Shown piece by piece: positions 11,525-24,600 of a DNA stretch of 64,000 bases. Position numbers and translations under genes: made by a program. The notes under the pieces are model-generated. The model saw only the letters and a list, made by a program, of their open reading frames with translations, was not told where the DNA came from and did no database searches. The stretch is from Carposina sasakii (Eukaryota; Arthropoda; Insecta; Lepidoptera; Carposinidae). The stretch's first letter is position 1. Each line of letters begins with the position of its first letter. The stretch lies in contig CP053155.1 in assembly GCA_014607495.2 (NCBI GenBank), positions 7,874,001 to 7,938,000 of the forward strand. Reading direction: 5' to 3'.

Positions 11525-12100
11525 AGTAAAGCTGTAACAAACCGTATGTATTCGTTACTGAGTAACGGGTACTGCATCAAGTGCCGAGTAACGAAACGTT
11601 ACCCAGGAATTCGTCTCATTACTCGCATGTTTCGTAACATGGTATCATGGGTATTTTTCGTATAATACTCGTACACTGTTTCGGATCGCAAGTGGTGTAT
11701 TGATACCTTTGTTTCTGATCGTATGTTCTACCAATGCGCGTGATGCGATTCATTTAAATCGCTTATTTCAAAGAACGGTGATTACGTTAGTTTAATGTAC
11801 CTACTTATATATATTTTTTTAATCGTCAAAGTTTTTTTACTGTTTTGTACTATTCTTTATAATGTAATTTAAGTTTGTGGTTAAAATTTTCTAAATAGTA
11901 GATCCATTGCAAATTTGGTATATTACATCGACAGTTCACGTCGATTCGACTCGTCACCATACTACATACTATAGTTACTCTATACCATGTGCGGTGTAAA
12001 GAGTTCGGTAACGATACGATAGTAACGAGTACTCATGGTCAAAGTAACGAATACATACGGGTACGCTTTTATTCGTTACACTTACATCTCTACTATTTTT
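11525..12100. mobile_element. Probable DNA element with imperfect terminal repeats
   Basis: The left end CGTATGTATTCGTTAC(TGAG) is inverted at the right end near 12035-12070 (AGTAACGAATACATACGGGT). The interior is AT-rich and non-coding. The exact borders are not clear. Confidence 0.4.
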
Positions 12101-12102
12101 AT

Positions 12103-12501
12103 TTATTTTTTTAGTTTATCCCGAAGGAAAGGCAAGGGGAACTAAGCCCATTCAGCCATTGTCTTTAGTAAATGATTTCTGAATGTATGATGGATGATAA
12201 TGATGATGAATGGAAACGTCGGAAAAAACCTCAAGAACAAGTGTAAAGTTAGTCAAAATGAAAAATAATTGCAGAAACAACTTACATGGGCCCATGAAGA
12301 GATCGTATTCCGGCTAAAGTTTTACTCAGCTTACCTGCGTATAAAACCATGCACACGCACTAGATTCACATCACAAGTAATCAAAATATAACTTATCTAC
12401 CAGAAAACATCACTCTACGGACACATGCAAGCCATTTATAAATAATTTTTGATTTTCACAAAAAAATTACACCTGCACCCTTCTAGCTTTTCCCGCCGGA
12501 T
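12103..12501 (-). mobile_element. Poly(A)-tailed retroposon, copy 3
   Basis: Reverse copy: T-run, TTAGTTTATCCCGAAGG, ending TTTTCCCGCCGGATC. TCTCTACTATTT occurs on both flanks as a target-site duplication. Confidence 0.85.
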
Positions 12502-12552
12502 CTCTCTACTATTTAGCTCAACAACGACAACGCCACAGACTACTTAGTGTAC

Positions 12553-12957
12553 TTTTTTTGTTTAGTTTATCCCGAAGGAAAGGCAAGGGGAACTAAGCCC
12601 ATACAGCCATTGTCTTTAGTAAATGATTTATGATTAATTATGATGAATGATATTGATGATGATGAATGGAAACGTCGGGAAAATCCTCATGAATTGGTGT
12701 AAAATTAATAAAGATCAAAAAGAATTGCAGAAACAACTTACATGAGCCCATGAAGAGATCATATTCCGGCTAAAGTTTTACTTGGCTTACCTGCGTATAA
12801 AACCATGCACACGCACTAGATTTACATCACAAGTAATCAAAATATAACTTATCTACCAGAAAACATCACTTTACGGACACATGCAAGCTATTTACAAATA
12901 AATTTTGATTTTCACAAGAAAATTACACCCGCTCCCTTCCAGCTTTTCCCGCCGAAT
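12553..12957 (-). mobile_element. Poly(A)-tailed retroposon, copy 4
   Basis: Reverse copy from TTTAGTTTATCCCGAAGG to TTTTCCCGCCGAATC. TACTTAGTGTAC on both flanks is a 12-bp target-site duplication. Confidence 0.88.
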
Positions 12958-13001
12958 CTACTTAGTGTACTGACGTAACAACGCGTTTTGTAGCGAGACA
13001 C

Positions 13002-13397
13002 ATTTTTTTTAGTTTATCCCGAAGGAAAAGCAAGGGGAACTAAGCCCATACAGCCATTGTCTTTAGTAAATGATTTCTGAACATATGATGGATCATAATG
13101 ATGATAATGAATGGACACGTCGGGAAAATTCTCAAGAACAAGTGTAAAGTTAGTCAAAATGAAAAATAATTGCAGAAAAAACTTACATGGGCTCATGAAG
13201 AGATCGTATTCCGGCTAAAGTTTTACTCAGCTTACCTGCGTATAAAACCATGCACACGCACTTGATTCACGTTACAAGTAATCAAAATATAACTTATCTA
13301 CAAGAAAACATCACTTTACGGATACATGCAAGCCATTTACAAATATTTTTTGATTTTCACAAGAAAATTACACCGCTCCCTTCCAGCTTTTCCCGCC
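13002..13397 (-). mobile_element. Poly(A)-tailed retroposon, copy 5
   Basis: Reverse copy; the T-run precedes AGTTTATCCCGAAGG and the far end is TTTTCCCGCC. The last bases of the 5' end are missing and no clear target duplication is visible. Confidence 0.82.
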
Positions 13398-13683
13398 CGT
13401 CCCACAACTATCTACTTTGCTTGCTATCTACATTTCACAACGCCCTAAATGACAGGCAGTCTCGCAAACGCAGCTAAGCGCAAACGTATCAAAAAAAGTA
13501 GCGCTATTAAACTATCTACAATAGCCGTTTAGTGCGAATGAATATAATAATGCACGTTCGCAAGTGTGCGAGTGAGATAAATGTTAAATCGCGGGCGTCC
13601 GCCCGCTATTATTTCGTTGCATTAGAAAATAGTCCTTCTGTCTGAATATAGCGTCAACGAACATTTACAATAATAAAAGTTGT

Positions 13684-14190
13684 CGATTCGGCGGGAAAAG
13701 CTGGAAGGGTGCAGGTGTAATTTTCTTGTGAAAATTAAAAATTATTTGTAAATGGCTTGCATATGTCCGTGAAGTGATATTTTCTGGTAGATGTAAAAAA
13801 AAAATTAAAAATTTAAATTGTGTATGTAAATTCGGTTGATTACGGATCCCAAACAAGCTGTTCATCTATAAATTCGCATTCTTGAGCTCACCTGCTTTAA
13901 CATATTCATATATATTCACACACTTTACAACACATTGACCTTATCCCACACTAAGATCCCTAAGGTCTTGTGTCGTGGGTACTAGGCAACGGTATATAAA
14001 TACATAGATAAGTATATAAATGCAATTATTTTTCATTTTGACTAACTTTACACTTGTTCTTGAGGATTTTTCCGACGTTTGCATTTATCATCATCATTAT
14101 CATCCATCATAAATTCAGAAATCATTTACTAAAGACAATGGCTGTATGGGCTTAGTTCCCCTTGCCTTTCCTTCGGGATAAACTAAAAAA
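13684..14190 (+). mobile_element. Poly(A)-tailed retroposon, copy 6 (chimeric centre)
   Basis: The ends match the family (GATTCGGCGGGAAAAGCTGG ... GGGATAAACTAAAAAAAAA), and AAAAGTTGTC flanks both sides. The middle ~165 bp of the family is replaced by about 230 bp (13795-14022) that resembles 61485-61550 and part of 54160-54215. Confidence 0.82.
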
Positions 14191-14269
14191 AAAAGTTGTC
14201 AAAATCAGAGGCTGTATGGTCTAAGATCTTTGCCTGCCCGTAACGGGCGAAAGAAAAAACAATTGTCAA

Positions 14270-14677
14270 ATTTTTTTTTTTTTAGTTTATCCCGAAGGAA
14301 AGGCAAGGGGAACTAAGCCCATACAGCCTAATCATTGTTTAGTAAAATGTATTCTGAATTTATGATGAATGACAATGATGATGAATGGAAACGTCGGGAA
14401 AATCCTCAAGAACAAGTGTAAAGTTAGTCAAAATGAAAAATTATTGCAGAAACAACTTACATGCGCCCATGAAGAGATCGTAATCCAGCTAAAGTTTTAC
14501 TCGGCTTACCTGCGTATAAAACCATGCACACGCACTAGATTCACATCACAAGTAATCAAAATATAACTTATCTACCAGAAAACATCACTTTACGGACACA
14601 TGCAAGCCATTTACAAATAAATTTTGATTTTCACAAGAAAATTACACCTGCACCCTTCCAGCTTTTCCCGCCGAATC
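14270..14677 (-). mobile_element. Poly(A)-tailed retroposon, copy 7
   Basis: Full-length reverse copy, with a T-run at 14270-14282 and the end CCCGCCGAATC. ACAATTGTCAAA on both flanks is a 12-bp target duplication. It lies about 180 bp upstream of SDR39U1. Confidence 0.9.
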
Positions 14678-14859
14678 ACAATTGTCAAAATCAGCTGACT
14701 GACAGAAAATTGGCTATTTGTAAACTTCAAAAAGAAAACAGATGTGTATTTGATTTTGTTACATCATTGTAAACTTAACAGAAAAAGCAAAGATTTTTTT
14801 ACTATAATAAAAAAAATAATTCCTGCTTAAATTACTGGATTAACTAATCCACCACACAA

Positions 14860-17800
14860 ATGTCGACAAGAAATATTCTCATTGGTATGTTGCTCCAAAA
14901 GTATTTATGATTGCACTACTAGTGTTGTGAGATGTTAATTTTAAATTCCCTAAATAAATGCTAAACCTTTTGACATGTTCCGAAAACAGGCGGCGGGACA
15001 GGCTTTGTTGGCGGCAGGTTAGGGGAACTATTACGCGCCAAGTCCTTCAATGTTACGAACGTCAGCCGTATGCCAGCTGCTAACAACATATCGTGGACTA
15101 CATTAGAGACCTCTGGACTGCCGAACAAAACCTTCGCTGTCGTCAATTGTGCCGGCCAACAGTTTATGGACTTTACCAAGTCGTGGACTCCTGGGTCAGT
15201 ATAGTATGTATAGTACTTAATCCTAACTATAATATTGTAAATGTAAGTTTATCAACATACTGGATAAAGTCTTGGGTAACAGCTAATTATTTCTATTATG
15301 TGATGCATTATGAAAATTGTTACTTACTGTTATGGTAAAGCTTGCAGCTAGGTTAATTAGTAAAGCTTTCTTTAGCTAGAACCATAGCCATTTATCCAAT
15401 TTATTTATTTTATTTATTAAGCCTAAATACAGAGTTTCATACATATGCATTTGATTTATTTATTTATGTTAATTTCTTTTCAAAGTTTACTTGCTACTCT
15501 GTGTGTACTGGACACATAGGCTTCCTCCAACTTTTTTCAACTGTCTCGGTCTGGGGAGATTCTAGTCCACAAGGGTCCTGCACAGTCTAATATGTTGTCC
15601 ACCCATTGTCTTTTTTGGGCGAACTCTCTTCCTCCTTGCACCTTCACCTCTTATCCAGATAAGTAAAATGTTAATATAGGTAGGTGGAGTAACTATGTAA
15701 TCTTCATGCCTATAATAGATAAAATGTACAATTTCAGGTTCAAACAAAATGTTCGAAACTCAAGAGTGTTTACAACTAAAGCTTTTGCAAAAGTGATCAA
15801 CCAAAGCCAGGAGAAACCGAAAGTGTATGTTGTGCTAACAGGTGTAGGTGCCTATGAGCCTTCAAGTGTTAATAAATATGATGAGAGCAGCCCCACCACG
15901 GGTATGGACTTCTTCTCCAGACTCTGTGTTGAGTGGGAGAAGGCAGCTGAAGTTAAACCTCCTGTCAGACTTGTAAGTATTAAAAGAAATGGAAGAGTCT
16001 TTCATAATTTTAATTGTACATCAGCATATTGTAGTCTACTACTGCCCATAGTCACCATGCTGGGTAGGCGAGTTGGTGACATTTTCACATCACAGTGTGA
16101 TTTTCTGAGTATGTTGTCAAGGTTGCCCACCTCCTAATCACCTCTTACTATATGGAATATGAAATTTACACAGCATATAACCACAAAATACCACAAATGT
16201 TTTATAATTATGAACAGTGGTCGGAGTAGGTATATTGAATTAAGGTCATTGACATCAAACGTATATGTTAATATGGATACGCCTCCGAGTTTCAGGATTA
16301 TTATGATAAAAATAAAATGAGAATACCAAAACTTCGAAATTATTACATGAAACTAGTTAAAAATGTATCAATACTCTCAACGCTATGCTGCTAGTTTTTG
16401 GAAACTCCGGTACATACTGGAAAAAATGCATGTCCATGTTATAATATCATGACGCAAGTATGTAAAATCAATATACCTACTCCGACCACTGATTATGAAG
16501 AATATCTTACAGTTACATATTCCTGTTCAGCTGGCACAGTACTGAAGTCCCTTCTCATAAATAAACCTTAGCAGCATGTTTCTTTCATTGATGTAAAACC
16601 TAACATGCTTAGCACACCTCTACTGCAAACCTTTTACCATAGATTGCCTTCTCATACAATGTACCTAGTATACAGGGTTAATTTTAAAACATCAATAACC
16701 TTGCAAGACTAAGTAGCTACCATCATAAACAACAATTTTTGTTCTATGAGTTTTGGTAATTTGACATATTTTACTTTCATACAAAAATAAATATCAATTT
16801 CATATTACTTCCGAATGTTCTTAAGTCTGAAAATCTACGAATGGAACATAGACATACAGATATCACGACAGTACAATAAAAGCTTGTAAAATCATTTTTA
16901 ATTAATGTATTGAGTTATGATAAAACTTGTAGAACACATGTTATTGTTTATGATTATGTTTTCTTTATGTTATACCCTATGGCCCTTTCTATCTTTTTCT
17001 AGGTAATAATTCGTTCAGGCGCTGTGCTGGGCCGTTGGGGAGGCATGATCAAAAACATATTTGTCCCTTTCTACTTTGGCGTCGGCGGTCCCTTGGGCTC
17101 GGGTAAACAGTATCTGCCGTGGATCCATCTCGACGATCTAGCTCGTCTCATTATATTTGCTATAGAGAATGAAGATGTCAAAGGAATCGTCAATGGAGTT
17201 GCCCCTCAAGTAATAACTAACGAGGAATTTACAAAGGTAAGTTTTCAACTAGCTTTTTTTTAGGTAAATAAGAATTCTAAACATGACCATCACGGTAGGT
17301 CTTCGACAACGTCATTATCATCATCATTTTCAGCCATGAGAAGTCCACTGTTGAACATAGGCCTCCCTCAACAACCTCCACTCCGATCCGACCGGTTGGA
17401 AGCAGCCTGCATTTAGCCGATACACGCGACCTTGGCTAGGTCATCCCACCAATCTCGCGGCGGACGGACCACGTTAGCCTTCCCACGTTATGCTTACCGA
17501 TACGTGGTATCCACTCTACTTAGACATCGTATAATATTATTTGAAATCATATCATCACGTCGAATAGTTGATCACGTCATATACTCGTATATTTTCTTTT
17601 AATCGCAAGCAGCTATGTTACGTGATCAACTCTATCTAACCGCTCTAGCTGGAGGAAAAGATACGATGACAAATAAATTGCTACGAAGACAAACAAATCG
17701 CTACGAAGCATTGTTGATATTCTTTTAATTTTTTATCTTTTTATTACCGTTTGTTTACCTACAATCAAGAATAATAAGAAGAATACTTGATCTAAGCATC

Positions 17801-18087
17801 CCATTTCTCAGAGAAAAATATAAAAACCTATTTTTCTAATCAATATTTTGTATCGCATGAATCTTTCATATCATTTTCAGTCATTTGGAAAAGCACTAAG
17901 AAGGCCAGCATTTATACCGGTTCCGGAATCGATACTCAACTTTCTTCTAAACCCTGAGCGGGCAATGATCATGACGAAAGGGCAACACGTCACGCCAAAG
18001 AAGGCTCTAGAATACGGATTCAAATACGAATATGGCGACATTGATAGTGCTTGCAAAGAGTTCGCTTATCTTTGCAAAAAGAAGTAA
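14860..18087 (+). CDS. SDR39U1: Epimerase family protein SDR39U1
   Basis: Five exons: 14860..14884, 14990..15194, 15738..15972, 17003..17236, 17881..18087. All are GT-AG (the exon 2 donor is GTCAGT) and in phase, giving 301 aa, about the family's usual length. The N-terminus MSTRNILI is followed by the Rossmann motif GGGTGFVG that binds NAD(P). VLTGVGAYEPS and YDESSPTTGMDFFSRL occupy the active-site region; an atypical SDR of this group lacks a classical YxxxK there. GGPLGSGKQYLPWIHLDDLA and GVAPQVITNEEF are signature segments, and the C-terminal domain (DUF1731-like) follows. The function is poorly known; bacterial relatives are YfcH/TIGR01777 proteins. The second intron carries unclassified sequence; the third carries a hAT MITE and the fourth an RTE remnant. 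Confidence 0.94.
16215..16491. mobile_element. hAT-type MITE with 24-bp perfect inverted ends
   Basis: Starts CAGTGGTCGGAGTAGGTATA and ends with the exact reverse complement of its first 24 bases. ATTATGAA flanks both sides, an 8-bp duplication typical of hAT. It is 277 bp and lies within SDR39U1 intron 3. Confidence 0.92.
17318..17520 (-). mobile_element. RTE 3' end fragment
   Basis: The reverse strand encodes the same ASDRSEWRLLGEAYVQQWT-like end as the broken element at 6699-7967. It is a 5'-truncated insertion in SDR39U1 intron 4. Confidence 0.75.
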
Positions 18088-18089
18088 CA

Positions 18090-19790
18090 TACTTAGAAGA
18101 TCATAAGTCTGAAGGAAAATGTAAGTGCATTATAACGATAAATATTACATGCTTAGTAATAAGTACATAAAAGAGTTGATCTAACAACGTCGTATGGCCT
18201 TTTCGCGGTCGACGGATGGAAGTGTAGACTAAGGTAGGAGGATTTGCCTTTTAGCCACGGATTGGTTCACACTGCGTTACGTAGGCTAATTGACGGTCAC
18301 AGTTGCGTTGATATTGACAATCGAATCTCCTATATCCTTTCTTCACGATATTAGGCAAGCAAACCACCGGCCTAAGACCAAGCTACGGTGGTGGGTTGCG
18401 GAGAGAGCTCGGCTAGTTCTTATTGGATCTGTCAAGGAAACGTCATTTACAACTTTATGATAGGTTGGACAAAGGGGTGAAGCCCGCAGCAAAGACAAAG
18501 CAATGCGATCGCAAAAATTATGAGTGGTAGGGCCACCCCTATCACGTGGTACTTCAAAGACTAACTGGTGTGTGAGTAATTTTATTTATATATTATTTAT
18601 TAAGATTAGGCACACCAACATCACATTTATTAAAAAGGTAGTATAATGATTATACATTGTAACACAATACTGATACATGCGACAATGACTGGCGCACACA
18701 AAACATGCATTAAAATCCTTACGGCCGCGCCGCTCAACAATCCATCTCGCAACAGTTAAGTGAAACAGATATCCCCGCCTCGATCACGAGATAAGTTACG
18801 AGAGGCACAACTCGTAAGGTAAATACAATAATAATAAACATTTGGCCTAGGCCCGTGAATATTGTAATACCGGTAACAAAAGCCTACTAGGGTTGATACA
18901 AGAACAAAACAATATTAATAATCAATATAGATACTTCAGAATATAGACAGGCAACATAAATGATACACAATCAGCTTTAGCTTAGCTAAGTCGATATCTT
19001 AAAGCCAAAATCTAAGCAGGCACAAATTTATTTATGTTATGTTGAAATTTGGATAGAGAGTCGGAGAATATATCAAGTTCAGGAAGTTTAGCATTAAGCT
19101 CATATTCACTGCATGCTCTGACTACAGGCGAGTGTCTGCAGACGTTGGTTCTATATAGGGGTAAAAAGAAAGATCTAGACATGGGTTTTCTAGGAATACG
19201 ACTGTAATTTACACAATTCTACAACTCCCTTATTTGATATAATTAATAAATCACCTAGATTAAAGCGTAGTTTCCGACTTATGGTAGGTAGTAATTTGAC
19301 CTAAACCTCTATCTAAGTTAACCTCCTATATACCATTATATCAATTAATTAGATATTTTGTGCTCATATTCTCCTAATTATGCCAGTAAATCCGATTCTT
19401 TCCTTATTAAACATCAACATATTATTAGATGTTGTTTTGTTTACTAGATCAAGTCAAAGAGGTCGCGGTAGGCGGTAACTGCGATCGCAAACACGGTAGG
19501 TAAGTGATGTAATAAACATAAGCTATGAACTAATTCTTTGGTGTATCTTGCCATGTCAAAAACATGCATTTAAAACGTTGTGATAGTTGAAATTGTTAAT
19601 TAGTATTGTACATAAAAGTCTATTTATTTATTAATTTATTATAAGGCTTAAATTAAATTGTTTGTTTTTATATCTTGTATTTATTTATAATCTGTATTGA
19701 AATAAGTACCTATCTACTACTACAAATAATAACAAGTATATATTTATTTTATGTACAGTCAGATAGCCTAAATGAACGATAAATCTATTG
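18090..19790. other. Gene-free stretch with unclassified repeats
   Basis: No exon recognised. 18565-18860 (TTATTAAGATTAGGCACACC and nearby GC-rich sequence, then ACAATAATAATAA) resembles the untranslated 3' end of a non-LTR element, but no coding remains. The rest is AT-rich. Confidence 0.4.
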
Positions 19791-19794
19791 GCCT

Positions 19795-20150
19795 GGGCAG
19801 ACGACAGACTTTTCTCGGCGGCGGCGGAAAAAAGTACGCTCCGCGAATAAAAGTGCGCCGCGGCTTTACCGCGGACTCAACGCACACGGTGTACGATCAT
19901 TTGTTGCCCGGAAGTCGAGCGCACATCGCGATCTAAAGTCCGCCATATGCGTTGCTTCGCCTAATTACACGAGTTCTATTTTTTTCGGGGATTCCCCCGT
20001 GCTTTTGTCCGGTCCGCTCTCTGCATGTCCTCTGTTATTCGGGGGTTCTCTGTTATTTAATCCCTCGTTTGCGTTACTCAATACAGTTTGGAGCGATGTA
20101 TTTTAGCGGACAAAAAAGTTCGCGGACCAAAATGCCTCGTCTGCGCAAGC
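19795..20150. mobile_element. Possible GC-rich DNA element with GGGCAGACGA-like ends
   Basis: The left end TGGGCAGACGACAGACTTTT and the reversed right end TGCGCAGACGAGGCATTTTG are similar; the interior is GC-rich (GGCGGCGGCGG) in an AT-rich neighbourhood. No transposase frame was found. Confidence 0.4.
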
Positions 20151-20620
20151 TATATTAGGTAGGTACATACACTTTAGGTAAGCTATGTTATTCCTGCATA
20201 ACAAACATGTCTCATATTTTATGACATGTGCTAATTGGAGAGTGGTTTATTTGTGAATCAAACAACATAATTATGAGTTTAAAATACTAATATATTCCAA
20301 CATAAGTATTATTATTTACATTTAAGTTACTTCAATAAGTACTTAATAATAAAATTTATTAAGATTTACCTACTCATTAAATTCTACTAGCTTTTACAAT
20401 AAACAGTTTACATCAAGTTTCCATAATCAGGTAACCCTAAACATAGGTAGGTAAATAAAAAATATTGTTGCTACTAATAGAAGATACTTAACATTAATAA
20501 GTACCTACTTATTTATAAAATTATAATATAATAAATTTAATTTATAAGCTAATAGAAGTCTCTTTAAATATAATATAAAAAAATCACGAGAATATTTTAA
20601 CTGGCAAAATGATGTTACTA

Positions 20621-20750
20621 AGGGTATATTTTTCCAAACGTCGCATAGCCTACCAGAAGAATAACGCTGATGTTGTCTTTTTCTAAAACTTGATTATGAT
20701 AGAGACAGAATCAGAAAATATATCTGACGTTTGGAAAAATCGGTCCCTAT
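20621..20750. mobile_element. Small fold-back MITE, copy 2
   Basis: Same family as 9487-9626: TTTTTCCAAACGTCGCATAG at one end and CTGACGTTTGGAAAAATCGG at the other. Confidence 0.7.
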
Positions 20751-20862
20751 AAATTTAATCCTTATAATCATTTACGAGATTCAACATATGCGGAATAATA
20801 AGTAGTACGAGTACCTCATTTTAACATCCAAAAGATAAATTTAACACTTACTTAGCTATAAC

Positions 20863-21152
20863 CATGGAGAAGGTATAAAAGAGGAGGTGGGACTATGAAC
20901 TGAGTCGTGTGGCAATCGTGAGGCCATGACGTCATGATAGGGGCGGAGCTTTAGGGCCAGTGTGTGTAACGCAGTAGCTGTAACCACACGCTTATGCAAG
21001 TTTTTTGGCTAGTCACTACAAGGTGGTTTCTATGTAAATGGGCAGGGCTACAGTGTTAGGATGCTAGTCCCATACTTCACCCCCGCTCAGCGGCACACTA
21101 TTTTTGTATGAAAATATACTTAGCCGCTGCTTCTCTTTTATTTATTCTCCAT
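20863..21152 (+). mobile_element. MITE with CATGGAGAAGGTATAAAAG ends, copy 1
   Basis: About 290 bp with inverted ends. Near-full reverse copy at 32490-32789 and a fragment at 57984-58033. The interior contains GTGACGTCAT-like and GGGGCGGAGCTT segments. It has no frame. Confidence 0.75.
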
Positions 21153-21653
21153 TGCTATTACTTAGTAAATCTGTTTCACTCACTTGCCAAAAGAAGTCTT
21201 ACAAAATATGTCATTGGAATTACACAAAATGATAATTATGCTAGTCATCTCATGATCCTAAAAAAAACCTAAACATAATATATTATGGAATGATGATATA
21301 TTATTTACTATTACTGTAATAGTGTATATGGCGCAGTCATATTGTCCAATGTGGCATATCACACTTTGCCTAGTTATAATATAATTTAATCTAAGTAATT
21401 AAGCAGGCAAAGTACTACAAGGCATACGTCCTTAAAACCCCATACTAATCGAAATGCCTGCGCAAAAGTAATATGCCAGATTTTACAATTTGCCTATAAC
21501 ACATTAAGTATAGATAAATAAACGAGACGCGTGATGTGGACAAATCCACTTCCTACATCACACGCTGCCTTATCTACTTTAACCTATTCATAAGTATTGT
21601 ATAGCGGACTTTTACTACTTACAAGAAATATTCTAAAAGCTTAAACATAACAT

Positions 21654-24600
21654 TCATGGAGATACTTGAGAGAATCTTTGGACTAGTTTGGAGATAAACT
21701 TGCGGAGGACGTCTTGCCTCATGCGGCCGACATCCAACACCTCGTCGTGGTTCGCTTCCTCGTTCTGATCGTAGCTGGTGATGCACTCGTTTGTGATGAG
21801 GGAGAGAGCGAAGACGTTCATGTCGGAATGCCTTGCCGTTATTACCTGGAAAGATTGCCATAACATACATAAAATCACGCCTCTTTCCCCACTTGCTAGA
21901 TTGCCATAATCTTAGTAATTTGAATTTGCCTAATAACTACATGTACCCTGCCCTTCCCTTAGCTGTAGTAGCAGCATCTATTTAATAATTCCAATGCCAT
22001 CATAGCTGTATGTAATATAAAACCACTAGAACTCGTTCGCGTTAACGAACATCATTGAACCAATCACGTTATGCTGAATATTACATTGCATTATTTCCGC
22101 ATAATGTTATTAGTTGGCTGCTTAAGGTTAATATGGCGAATAAATAACGAGTTACAAAGTTTCGTCTACGGTTTAACAGAAATAAGATTGGTATATTACC
22201 TCGTGTACTGTGGACATGCCAACTGCGTCCACTCCCACCATTTTAAGCATATTCAGCTCTGCCACCGTCTCGAAATTAGGTCCCCCGAGGCAAGTGTAGA
22301 CTCCTTCGCGGACTATGTTCTCCATATTAAGATCTTTGGCAATCTGGAAGTCAATAATCATAAGTAGAAATAGTTTTAACTTAGGGTTGTTGTGATTTCT
22401 ACAGTACCTAATCAAAGTCATTTACTAAGCGTAAGTATATCATTCTATACAGTACCTGTACAGGCCGTTAGCTTCTCAGTTGGTTGAACCGAGTGGTTTA
22501 GCTTAGTAACAAAATTTTAACATCGTTTCAGCTAATGTAGAATTGCGTCCAATAAGTTCCGGAAGCTATAAAGTCCTATTTAGAATGGTCCTACAACAAA
22601 CATGCATCACAGTCGTTCTAAAAAAATCTTTCATTGCCAAGCTGATCACTTTAACGAGATAAACCTGCCATACTGTAGTAAAAAATGTTATGTTCCCGAT
22701 ATAGATTATTGTGCGCCGCCCGACCTACCGATAACCCTTCTTCAGTGATGTTAATGAAACCTAAGTTGCGCATTTAATGTTGTTTGTTTGTCTCTTGACG
22801 TAGTAAGTGTTAATTTATAATATAACTTCCTTCGGGATAGGAAAGAGTTTAAGATTTTACTAATCCATTGAGTCCTGCACGCATTCCGGCCAGATGGACC
22901 TATGACTTGAAGAGCGGCTGGTAGTAACTGGATGGTGAAAACGGGCGATCGAACCTTGTGGCGTGCTATGTGGGAGGCCTACGTCCAGCAGTGGGCCGCA
23001 ATAGACTGATATATGTATGTATGTATTAAGTCCTTTACTCAGAAAACAGGAGATAGAGTTTCTTTTCCGGTGGTAAGATAATTAGACGTGAGCATAGAGA
23101 TTCCTCTATGACGTGAGCATGTAGGTAGGCTACTAAGCAAACTTATCTGTTAACGTTCGCTTAGGGAAAAAATCACGCTCGTATTCTTCGTAGCGACTTC
23201 AAGGCACTCGGCACTCACAAAGCAGTGACTATGGTTGAATATGATTGAAGTTTGAACTTACTTCTTTGGCAATCCTTCGGTATTCCACGTTATACGCCTT
23301 GGTCATTGGCGGGAAACGTGGTCCGAACCTCTCATCATTGGGCCCGTGTAGTGGGTTGTTTCCAGAGAAGCCCATGATGTTGATGTGGTCCTTAACGATC
23401 ATGATGTCTCCGATCTTGTACTCAGGGTTCAGGCCTCCTGCTGCGTTGGTTGCGATCAGGGTCCTGACGCCAATCAGCTTCATTACCCGAATAGGGAGAC
23501 AGCACTGGAGAGAAAAATTAAGAAAATGTAGGTTTAAAAATAAGAAACTCAACTTATACAGGGTCAGATGAGTATGGCGAACTTTTTGACAAAAAGATTT
23601 TTTTCTTACAGCTAATTTTTCCATTCGCGAAATTTACCAAAGTTTTTGTTTTATTTCGCGAATTTTGCCGAAGTTTAATTTACTGATATCGCTTTTTACC
23701 AGATGAGATTATTCCATACGCATACATATAATCACGCCTTTATCCTTTACGGGGTAGGCAGAGCACCAAGGGCCGACAGAAACACATGGTGCCACTTCTG
23801 ACCAATTTTGAGGGTATAGTTGAGATGTACAAGTTCGGTTAGTAGTAACAGGTGGTCAGCCCATCGCCTACTAAACACAAATACCCTCTTGTCCCTCTAC
23901 TGTCTTTTACAGTGTGCCCGGGAAGAGAAGCAGCTTCCACACGCATACTTTACCAATATTTATTCTTCATACATAATATATTTTAGTCTTTGCAATAGCT
24001 TTGAAAAATAACTTCTTTTCGGTACAGCTTTGAACTGCCAAGGTTTATATTATAATTATTCTCTTTCATTCAAAATTCAGTTAAGAACTTTATAAGTACA
24101 ACATTTGGTGCCTAAATATGACCAGCGTATTCCTGGTTTGTTTTATTTGGATTCTTCATGAGCGTGTCTGTATATTTGTAATAAGCTTTACAGGGTCTTT
24201 TTTCGTTGCCACCCTTAACGAAGGGTACGTACTCTAGTATATCAAATAAGGTAAGTTTATAAAAAATGCTGGGAAATGATGTAATTTTTTTTGAAATATA
24301 AAATTTTATTACTTGATCGGGACACTTCCCAGGTATGCTTCCATGGAGAAAAATGATCGTGATGACGAGGAGATTCCGTAGTTTTCGGGAACGTTGACGA
24401 CCAAAAATCGCCCTTATATTTGGAATTATCAAGATTGTTCAATTTTACGAATGGAATTATTACTTTTGACATAAAAGGAAACCGGGGAATTCGATATAGA
24501 GAAAATAGCAAATTGGGAAAATTTGTGAATGGAAAAATTGCTTCAAGAAAAAAATGATTTTGTCAAAAATATCGCCATACTCGGTCAGATATGTTGTGAC

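Noticed and set aside
11116..14677. Helitron origin of the repeated 390-bp family (starts TC, ends CTAA)
   Set aside because: Poly(A) tails and 9-12 bp target duplications show retroposition; Helitrons make no target duplication.
15562..15747. Minus-strand frame in the SDR39U1 intron
   Set aside because: No motif, no splice support and overlap with the acceptor region of a real exon.
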